This document shows positions 35,101 through 43,200 of a DNA stretch of 64,000 nt, piece after piece (within the stretch, counting starts at the first letter, position 1; each line of letters starts with the position of its first letter). Below the pieces are notes generated by a model. It did no database searches. It was not told the origin of the DNA and saw only the letters and a list, made by a program, of their open reading frames with translations. This DNA comes from Cydia pomonella (taxonomy: Eukaryota > Arthropoda > Insecta > Lepidoptera > Tortricidae). Location: the NCBI RefSeq assembly GCF_033807575.1, contig NC_084721.1, positions 5,766,001 to 5,830,000 on the forward strand, given 5' to 3'. The position numbers were made by a program, and so were the translations under genes.

Positions 35101-36905
35101 TGCACCGCCTCAGCCGAGGCACGTCTACACTGGCCGGTTCGTGCGCAAGGAAATTGCCTCGCGCGTATGCTCGCTCTGTGTGGACCCGCCTATTCATGTT
35201 ATGACAAATGATATCATTGCTAAATAAGGTTTAATTTGAATTTTACCTCTTCTGTGTTGTTAGCTTGCTGTAAAGTGTAATCTCTCACTACCGAAGGTGA
35301 GAATTCCACAATATAAGTTAATATATCTATAGACGCAGTCTTGGTCTTCTGGTCTTCTATACTTAATGTAATTTCTAACGCTGGCAGGATCCCCAATGAA
35401 ACTAACGTTTTATAAAACGCATCTTTATCTTGCGGCTGAAGGTTTTGCGAAAAATTACAAAACTCTTTTAAAAATAAAACTAAATCTCTCCTCTTAGGGT
35501 TTGGTGTCTTATCATCCATTAGCAACTTAAACAAATCTGTCAGAAATCTGTCATCTTCCTCTATAAGTTTTACTATTTCTACCTTATTAAAAAATATAAA
35601 ACTAGATAATGTGCTAAGCAGATTATCCTCAAAGACTGTGGGAGTGGGTAAAACAATGTCCTGGATGTATTGAACTCTGTATGTTTGATGTATCTTTGCC
35701 AGTAAATCCTGATTTTTAATAGGAATGGCCTCTCTAAATTTTGCTAGCTCCCGCAGATATTCTCTATGTTTTTTGGGCTGGGGTAGACTTGGGTCATACT
35801 CCAGACAGCCAACAACATCAAATATAGTGTCATCTGCAAACATTGTGTCAAACAAAGTGTTTTTATTGAGAAGGAATATGCTTTTGAATATCTCATAGAG
35901 ATGATGTAAGCCCTCAATGTTTTCTATGTCTTCACACATATGGAAGAGATTGAGTAATTTCTTTATATAGTGCTGGGTTTCTAGAGCAGCAGCCAATTTG
36001 TCTTTTCGAGCTGGTGAAACCAAACAGCTGTTGACCAACTCGCTTATGTCTTCCAGTCTTCCCATTTCACATGGTGGAAGTTCCACAGGTTGGACACTGT
36101 CTGACATCTCATCAAAACGCTCATCTTCCGATTCTTCTACAATATCTTGTGTGATTTCAACTGATGGATCTTTTCCTTGAACCTACAAAAATCATATAAC
36201 AAAATTAACACATTTGTCAGAGGTAATTTCTTATTCAAATAATGTAACACATATGTCATTGTGACTTATAGTCTGAAAAATTATGGAACATTTCATCATA
36301 ATGAATGATCAATGTGACAGTAAAATAGTTTTATAAAACTATTGTTTCATAAAATATAGAAGTATTTATGAAATAAGCATAAGAAATGTTAGTAATTATT
36401 CAGATTGGTGAAGGTATTAAAATGATTATAACAGGTATATTGTTACTGTACTATACATGTTGAAGTAGTATAGTGCTAATCATGTTGCAACCTGTCTACC
36501 TTAGTCTAGATTTTAGTTTAAACTAGAATAACCAAGACCTAAGTAATTATATACAGCTTTATTGAAGGTGAAGGTACAATGCAACTGGTCACAGTAAGAA
36601 AGGCTTACCTGGCAGATCTTCTCCCATATTTCATCACATCCAGCTTTTTCTTGAAAACTTAAGGCTAAGTCAAAATTGTCACCTTCTGACCATACTATTA
36701 GTGTGTCCTGTTGCTTCTGGTAGGCTGTGTCTGGTTGAATTTTGCTTTCTAAAAGAAGAGATCCATCAGACTCTGCCCTCACAAGTAGTGAGGTGCCCTT
36801 GAGTCTGTCTACATAACACGAAGAGACGTGCCCTGTGCCCCTGTCGTCCCATTGCCGGTCAGCGTTCAAAGCGTACAGCTTTACTCTTCTTCTCGTGTCA
36901 GTCAT
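23162..36905 (-). CDS. PPP4R3: Protein phosphatase 4 regulatory subunit 3 (SMEK/falafel), 9 coding exons
   Basis: PPP4R3 directs the PP4 catalytic subunit to substrates in DNA repair, centromere and asymmetric-division pathways. Exons are 36905-36609, 36182-35247, 34611-34419, 33954-33812, 32502-32327, 31058-30868, 29601-29413, 27199-27066 and 23260-23162. All are GT-AG with matching phases, giving 785 residues (human about 830). Exon 1 is the EVH1-type domain, beginning 'MTDTRRRVKLYALNADRQWD' and ending 'CDEIWEKICQ'. The start is the second in-frame ATG, because family members begin there; an upstream ATG at 36926 would add seven residues. Exon 2 carries the SMK-1 region ('ENIEGLHHLYEIFKSIFLLN', 'GCLEYDPSLPQPKKHRE', 'TYRVQYIQDIVLPTP'). 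Exons 3-6 hold the helical repeats ('DPELGGAVQLMG', 'ALKDEYYNRYI', 'EDVEYVQTFKALK'). Exon 7 has the acidic 'DDEEEMWFNDEDELDDEPP'. The last exon encodes 'GLVDYDGDSDEEEEGG' and a basic 'KRPRLA' end. Exon 8 and its joins are the least certain. Confidence 0.95.
23329..23454. mobile_element. Hairpin element (TTATTCATAAACGT...ACGTTTATGAATA)
   Basis: The arm 'ttcataaacgtgtactaaag' plus 'ttgacaagccgctaataatc' is mirrored by 'gattattagcggcttgtcaa' plus 'ctttagtagacgtttatgaa'. Only about 45 bp separate the arms. It directly abuts the next MITE. Confidence 0.8.
23453..23608. mobile_element. MITE family 'GGCGGGTCCACACAGAGCG', copy 1
   Basis: Shares 'ggcgggtccacacagagcg', 'cgaggcaatttcctc' and 'gccagtgtagacgtgcctcg' with 25240-25313, 35046-35195 and 58148-58290. 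The inside has inverted 'agacgtgcctcg' and 'cgaggcacgtct' arms. Non-coding. Confidence 0.75.
23880..24300 (+). mobile_element. tRNA-Ser-like SINE head embedded in a dispersed repeat
   Basis: At about 24070-24142 there is a tRNA-like sequence with 'tggtccagcgggttaagacg' (A-box-like), 'gactgctaa' where a serine tRNA (anticodon GCT) has its loop, and 'gggttcgaatct' (B box). The anticodon arm does not pair cleanly, and it is followed by a T-rich tract. It is therefore a tRNA-derived element and not a working tRNA. The flanks, 'aatctcggaaaataacgatttc' near 23905 and 'gagcaaagctcggtcgccca' near 24283, are two parts of a known moth repeat, which suggests that the tRNA-like part inserted into it. Confidence 0.6.
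25240..25313. mobile_element. MITE family 'GGCGGGTCCACACAGAGCG', short copy 2
   Basis: The arms 'taggcgggttaacacagagtgaacatacg' and 'cgtatgttcgctctgtgtggacccgccta' are inverse with only 'cgcgaggcaatttcct' between. This copy lacks the long interior found in the others, so it is an internal deletion derivative. Confidence 0.8.
25506..25771 (-). mobile_element. tRNA-derived SINE, minus strand, PPP4R3 intron 8 (sense to the gene)
   Basis: It has the same head, body and tail as the copies at 32545 and 63082. The head at the right end reads 'ggcctagtgggtagtgaccc' on the minus strand, followed by 'tggactcaaatcctggtaag'. The A/T-rich tail lies at the left ('ataaataaataaatattata'). Confidence 0.85.
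26440..26565. repeat. Hairpin repeat 'ATCAGAGCGGCCAAGA...' copy 2
   Basis: Arms 'cagatatatcagagcggcca' and 'ggccgctccgatatatctga' are inverse. Same family as 20181-20315, and better preserved here. Confidence 0.7.
26640..27065 (-). repeat. Two decayed tandem copies of PPP4R3 exon 8 donor end (about 197-bp period)
   Basis: The landmark 'agggaaccaaaag', just inside the exon 8 donor, recurs at about 26653, 26851 and 27048. With it come 'gatgatcccagcgaagcgag' and the exon-derived 'atctgggctcggatacct'. The copy at about 26838-26935 keeps the exon 3' end and a GTAAAC donor. The copy at about 26650-26720 has lost part of it. Neither has a good acceptor, so they look like dead partial exon copies within intron 8. 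Confidence 0.75.
28111..29546 (-). repeat. 162-bp tandem array of PPP4R3 exon 7 end: 8 extra copies
   Basis: The junction motif 'accgatggcgtcgagcgcgt' (the exon 7 donor on the minus strand) recurs at 28115, 28277, 28439, 28601, 28763, 28925, 29087, 29249 and 29411, an exact 162-bp period. By eye the eight extra copies are identical. Each holds the last 132 bases or so of exon 7 (encoding the 'DDEEEMWFNDEDELDDEPP' block), its GTAATATA donor, and about 30 bp of linker 'tactgactagtgacgcacta'. Only the copy at 29413-29601 has the full exon with its own acceptor. Reading on through a donor meets an in-frame TGA. It could be a very recent expansion or an assembly artefact. Confidence 0.9.
29646..29945 (+). 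mobile_element. tRNA-derived SINE, second family
   Basis: The head 'ctggtggcctaacggtaaga' plus 'atgtgcg' and 'gagttcaaaccccggcac' has A- and B-box-like motifs. The body has 'cagtcgcttttcggtgaagg', 'aacatcgtgaggcaaccgga' and 'ctaatcccaataaggcctag', known from moth SINEs. A minus-strand relative is at 53925-54120. It lies in PPP4R3 intron 6 in antisense. Confidence 0.75.
30351..30436. repeat. 33-bp tandem repeat, about 2.6 copies
   Basis: 'tatactataatagtatttta' plus 'tacaattatacga' starts at 30351, 30384 and 30417 with no visible mismatch. AT-rich simple expansion in PPP4R3 intron 6. Confidence 0.85.
31440..32085. mobile_element. Long foldback element, arms about 290 bp, in PPP4R3 intron 5
   Basis: The left arm starts 'acaaggaagggtacccaact' and the right arm ends in its inverse 'agttgggtacccttccttgt'. 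Internal landmarks are mirrored in order: 'gagtagtctaaaataacgga', 'ctattgggagaaattgtcc', 'cctatagaaagtgatgctcg' and 'aacaaaacacgtg'. The arms are about 95% alike by eye and separated by only about 60-100 bp. No coding frame is present. A transcript of either strand would fold into a long double-stranded hairpin. Confidence 0.85.
32545..32817 (+). mobile_element. tRNA-derived SINE, PPP4R3 intron 4 (antisense to the gene)
   Basis: Begins 'gacgaccggtttggcctagt' plus 'gggtag', has 'cccgggttcaaatcctggta' (B-box-like), a body ending 'ggacttagtcaatttgtgta' and a 'ttatttatttattt' tail. It is almost identical to 63082-63353, which points to recent activity of this family. Confidence 0.9.
35046..35195. 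mobile_element. MITE family 'GGCGGGTCCACACAGAGCG', copy 3 (PPP4R3 intron 2)
   Basis: 'gtgtagacgtgcctcggccg' and its inverse 'cggccgaggcacgtctacac'-like arm lie at the left, and 'cgctctgtgtggacccgcct' at the right end. GC-rich against an AT-rich intron. Non-coding; the short frame here is a by-product. Confidence 0.75.
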
Positions 36906-38609
36906 TATAGTCAACGCTCTTTCCACTATGTATTCAAATAGTGACTCAATTATTAGGCGCTACTTTATTGCACCGTTGTATTCTCCTATTTAACTCCCAT
37001 TTGTATGAAAACATGTGCACTTCTGTAACACAAATAAAACACTGATTCTTCTATGAAACATAAAATTTCCACTTCTAATTACCGTAATTACATTCAATTT
37101 TACTTTTGGGTTTTATAAGCAAAGCAGACTATTTAGGAATAACACATCGGTTTATAACGAATATATAACAAGGTGGCAAGAGAATAAACACTACAAATAC
37201 ATTTAATTTGTTTGAACGACAATGGATTGACCATTAAAATTATCGGGAATCACAAACAAAACAATACAAACTGTACGCCTTTCACAAAACCACAAGATCG
37301 CAATAAATCACTACACCTAAGCTTTCTAAGCTCTATTAGTACACACTTTGGCGAAAAATAAGATATTTACCGGACGTAACATTTATAGAATCGTCAAATT
37401 GACGTACCTTTAAAATAGCACAACATCAAATATCGCCATATTGGATTCACAACAACGCTTCGAGGACGGGGTTCTCAAAATGGCCGAAAGGGCGGGATAT
37501 TCAAACATTAAAGAGTTTAGTGCTATATTATGAGGGTTGAATTGTGATTTTAATCCCAAAAAATGTATTTAAAAACATTTAGTTAGGTTATTTGTTTAAT
37601 TTGAGGTACTTTTATTGTATATAATATGTTATGTTAATAATAGATTTTAATTGCAAGTGAAATATTACTAGGTCTAATGGGTGCGTTCGACATAAATATT
37701 ATTGTTTTATTTTAATGCTATATTTTATCATCTTTCCTTTTTAAAGTTGCTTTTTAGAATATAATGTAATTAAATTGCAGGAATAATTATATAGTCATAG
37801 TCAGTTATACACTTTGGCAAAATGCATTTAAAATGCAGATGAAAGAAAAATTATTTTAGATAAATGACCTTCAGATTAAGTTTTTCATTTACATATAAAA
37901 ACGATTTCATTTCTTACAAAAGTACAAGAAACGAAAGTAAAAAGCATAAAAAATATAATTATTAAATTAGGGCGTAATTCAAAATTAAATATTACTAATT
38001 TTGAACGCAGCCGCATTTTGGCTGCCATTTGCTGTAATCTGTCATTCATTTAATGTTATTGAATAGGTGTGTTTTTAATTTGTTTTGGTATTAAGAAGCT
38101 TAATTTTGTCCTAAATTTAAGTGGTTGGTGTACGAAATTCGTTAACAAAGTAGTTCTAAAGCCCGCCATGAGCAATATGTGCACGAAACAGTCATAATTA
38201 AAATGTAAGTAACCAGTCATAATATCGGCATTTGTTTAAGTAAAAATACAAAAAACAATGGAATGTTAACTTCCAATCGTTCCTAATATCTTAATTTATC
38301 CCTCAAGCTGGCTGTTAATACACGGAAAAAGGAGAAAATCTCAAATAAAAGTATTAATTTTGACAGATGTCATTGTAATTGTCAGTACTATACAAGAATT
38401 TCTTTCCCTTATGAATAGTAGTGAAAATACATCGAAGTTATTTATTAATACTACTTGTGATACTTATCAACAACACCTCCTTTATTTGTCTCATAATATA
38501 TATCATTATTGCAGTATGAAGCTGTGGGACCAAGTTAATTTAATGGCATTTCCTGTTAGCAGACAAAATAAGCATTGTTTGTATCTATAAGTTGTAAAAT
38601 GAACACAGC
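36906..38609. promoter_or_regulatory. Putative divergent promoter region, PPP4R3 / INO80D-like
   Basis: The stretch separates the start codons of two divergent genes and should contain both 5' UTRs. It is AT-rich with a short less AT-rich block near 37430-37510 ('cgcttcgaggacggggttct', 'ggccgaaagggcgggatatt'), which is the likeliest core promoter area for one or both genes. I recognise no transposon here, unlike nearly every other non-coding part of the window. Confidence 0.45.
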
Positions 38610-40197
38610 ATGTCTTTTTTGAGTACTACCGAAAATGTGGGGTGAGTAAAATAGCTGTATAAATCTGGTGTTGTGTTATCTTTTTAACGAAATTTATTCA
38701 TTATATTTGTTATAGTTTCAGTGGCATTCCACAAAATATATCAGATGCAAGCTGTGCAACTCAATACAAGTTGGCAGTGGAGGGTGTCTCGGGGAACTGT
38801 GGAGATGTTAACATGTTCATACAGGACAGCTCTGGCGATGAACAGACTTACATACCACACTTGAATGAAAATTTCTTCCAAACCAAATTTAAAATAGATC
38901 CCAACGAGCTTTACACATTTCATGATTCTGACATCATTGCCGGCGAAATAACTGTTAGTCATACGGATGATAATTTTATGTTCCCTGATAATGTAGAAGT
39001 TAAGGCCAAGTTCTTGGACAGCCCGAATAATGAGGTGGATCTTCAGATCAAAGGCTCTCTTCCGAACGGGGAGGTCATCAGGGATGAGATCAAGCTTGAG
39101 ATTGTGCCTAATGGGCATTTCATGCCCGAGCCTAAGCATCCCATGACTCCCAACTACAAAGATGTGAAGACTGCTAATACCAAAGTTCAGAAAGCAAAGA
39201 ATCCAAGCCTCGGAAAAGAAATCAGTCGGAGTAACTCTGTTGAAGCAAGACGGTCAAGTGTTCACAGCCCAAAGGGCCAATCTAATAATGTAGCCTCATG
39301 TAAGAAAGTCAGTATTAATAGTCTTAATACTAATCATAGTAAGTCCTCATCAAATCCCAAACTGTCAGGGTCGGAAACATTTCTGGATGTTTTTAAAAGA
39401 GAACAGGGGCTGAATGAGAATGCCCCGGCAGTTATAAAGACTGAGTCTCCTGCTGCACCCCCACCTAAAGCACCACCATCTTCAGTGAAGAAAGCACCAT
39501 CAGGTATGTTGGTTATAAGTCTAGTAGTTAGTCTTCTTCACTTGTTTATGGATTAATCAGATACATTCTTTACATTTACAAATTGAAGGATTTTTTAAAT
39601 ACCACTTTGGTGGCAATCAGTTATACAGCCCACCTGGTGGTAAGCAGTCACTGTAGCATAAGGAAATGTGGAACTCCACATAAAACATTATTGTGCCCTG
39701 TTTTTGTAACAGCCAATAAAAGGTTATTAGTATAGTACAAACTATTTAAAAGCAAATATTTTTGTCAATCTACTGACTAAGGATTTGTTTCAAACTGTAT
39801 GAAAGGATGCGTTTACACATTTGCTACTAAACACAAGTAGCATATGTATGAATTCAAATGTAGAGATAAGTTTAAGAGATAAGTTTATTAACCTCAAAAG
39901 TTTACACCTAGTACATAATTTCTTATAATATATTACATAGGATTCATTGTCCAAGAGTTTTTCGCTGATACTTAAAATAGGTATGAACCTGTGCTATAAG
40001 TACCAGTTACCTTCCATTTGTCTCTATATACTTTATACATGTATTATATCTAGACGGGTGTTATTATAATCATACTGTAAAGAAAGTTATGCACAATCTA
40101 TGTAAAGATTAGGAAATATTACTAATAATCTATAATAATATTAGAAAATAATCTAGAACATCAGAAACAAAAAAACAGCGTGCGTGCGTGTGTGTGT

Positions 40198-40249
<52 letters not shown>

Positions 40250-43200
40250 ATGTGTGTGTGTGTGCGCGCGTGTGTGTGGTACACTAATTAAAATAATAAT
40301 AGTTATCTCATGGGTTGCAAGAGGTTTTCAGTGTCGATGTATGTTTTGTCCAATAACCATTTCGTCAATACCTGTTTGCATGAGTATTTATTAAGGTGAT
40401 AAATGTTCAGTAACGGATTTAACTTATTGTACAGGAAGCTACCTAGAAAATAATAAAATCTTTTACTGAAGGCAGTTCTACAGATTACATGTCGTGGAAC
40501 CATTATTTTTCGTCTACCTCTATGTTTTCTGTGGATATTAGTCTCTGTGGAAGAAAAGCATTCGGAGTGTTTCTTTAATACTACTTGGAGTACAAATAAT
40601 TGCCGGACTGTGAGAACTTCGCACGTTTTATATAGATCCGCAGTGGAATGACGATATGGTTTACAATAAGCTACCTTTAACAAGGCTCTTTGAGCACGCT
40701 CCAGTTTGATAAGGTGGCTTTTGGCAGTACCTCCCCACGTGAGTATGCAGTATCCTATCAGTGATTGTGCTAAGGCAAAATACAGCATTTTTATAATTTT
40801 GGAGCCGGCAACATGTCGCAGATGTTTAAAGATGAAAATTAATTTTCGCACTCTACCAGATAAGACGTCTATGTGTGGTTGAAAATTTAATCTATCATCT
40901 AATGTTATGCCTAAGTACTTTACAGTATCAGTTCGGCTGAGCGTAGGACAGTTGCATTCCAATTCAATATGTGTTAGGTGATTATGTGCAGTTAAAGAAT
41001 AATCATTGAGGCACTTGGCACCACTTGCTGTGATAGAAAAAGCCAGGTATTTTGTTTTGTCTATATTGAGAGATAACGAATTATTTATAAGCCATGCGTT
41101 AACTTTATCGAAACCTAACTGTGCTTTGCAGAAAGTATCTTCCCATGAATGACTTGAAAAAATAAGTGCCGTGTCATCTGCAAATGCTATTATTTTGCCA
41201 TTAGGTAGATCGATGTTGCACATGTCATTAACATATAACAAAAAGAGAGTCGGTCCTAGAATACTCCCTTGGGGTACCCCGTATTCAATCACCAGCTCAC
41301 TACTTGTATGTTCACCTATCTTGACACTTTGTATCCGGTTTGTCAAGTAGCTCTGAAATAGCTTAAGTTGGTGTAAATGTAACACTAATCAATGTGTAAA
41401 ACTGTAAACAGGCCTTAAGATGAAAGAATAGCTTTTTGAATCTAGCAAAGTAACAGTAATTTTTCTATTAAATTCCATTTTGGGAGAAAACGGTTTCCAC
41501 TAACTAAATCTTAACAAATCACTTAGATTTTGATGTTGATTGCTTCAGCCTAATATATTCTAAGCTTATAGGTTTCGCTTTTTCATATTATGTCAGTGCC
41601 GTCACTGATCAGTTGAAGAATGAGCTTAACCTCTTGTTGTGTATGATAATTTATAAGTATACTAACATATACATATTTTAGTCATCTTATTGCATTTTTT
41701 TCGAGTACATTTTTTTCTGCTCTACACACTACCAAGGTTTTTAATCCATGATTTTTGACCACTAAGACCATATAAAATTTTGAAGAGCAACAGTCTCTTA
41801 TTCTCTGGGGATGAATAAAACTGTACAAAATTGTTAGAATCAGACCAAGATAAATTGGCAGCAATTTTGACTGCCCAGACAGTGCGTTATTTTAAATGTC
41901 AAACCTCTATGAAATCATTATGTTTACTTAACACTTGCACAGGCTGAGCTATCGAAATCGAGCTTGGTCTGACTCTACTAAATAACAGAAAATTTACGTA
42001 TTTTCTCCAGCTGGATAGCATAAGTAATTAATGACTAACAGTCTTAAGAATAACATTAAATTAATGCGTCATACCAGTACTGTTAACAAACCTGTTTATA
42101 GACCACCATTTTGATTTATTGGTATAACCAATGCTGTTAACTATGTCCAATTAAGTTCTTAGTCCAGTATGTAAATCCAATAATTGTGAGGTAGTTAGTA
42201 ATCTATTACAAGGTTTACATTCGCTTTATTTATGGGGCGTGCTTATTTTGATGTCGAATTTTTTGGATAAAATTAACTGGTTTGAAGAGCTCCTTATTCA
42301 GGCCGGGTTGGTTACGAAATAACAACTTGTCATGAAAAAAATGTATGTAACAGTGAAATTGCGCTTATATTGTACAGAATAGGGAACTCCATCTATCCTA
42401 TCCACCAAATTTTATCGAAATCAGACGAAAAAAAAATCGGCCCTTATGGCCAGATTACACCTAACGACCATATTGACCTTAGTATAAGGGCGGTAAACAA
42501 GAATTTACGGTGGGAATTAGGGGGCGTTGATGAAATAGGGGGGTTGATTACGTGAGGGGTTTTTGAGGAATTTTTGACACTCGCCACCCCAAGAAAATAA
42601 ACAATTGATTAAATGTAGAGACAGACAACAGGCGGTCTTATCGCTAAACTTTTGGGTAGCGGAAACAGAGAAATTGTTGCTAAAACGTTATGAAGCCTAC
42701 GTTCAAACACACAATTACAGTGAATACTAAACATTGTTATTGATATTTGACCAAATACTTGGTTTTGTTAGTTTGCTTAAAGCTCTAAATGATATTGCTG
42801 CCCATGACAATCCAAGTAGTCGGTCAAAAATCAACAACAAAGTCCGAATGATGGACTATTACACTTTGAGACGAAGATCCTCTTATAGAAAAATGATTTT
42901 TTTTCTGGATGCCATGGGTTTAGATTAAAGCTTTGATTGGAAATAATAGGCAAGATACAAAAATATAATTATAGTACACAATTGAATTTTTTTCGTATAG
43001 GGTTTTACGTTTTTATAAGAATTTCGGCGAGTTAATATAAAAGCCGGTTCTCACGATATTTTTTTTTTTACTTCCAATATTATTTAAGTAAAGGTTACAG
43101 TTAATTTTTAAACAATGTCAAGTAATGCAGAATAATTATTAAAAAAAAAGATCCAATATAATTGATCCAAAATTATAGTTTCCCCCTAATTTTCATTTTC

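Noticed and set aside
40188..40394. Cys/Val repeat protein of 68 aa
   Set aside because: It is the translation of a (GT)n microsatellite.
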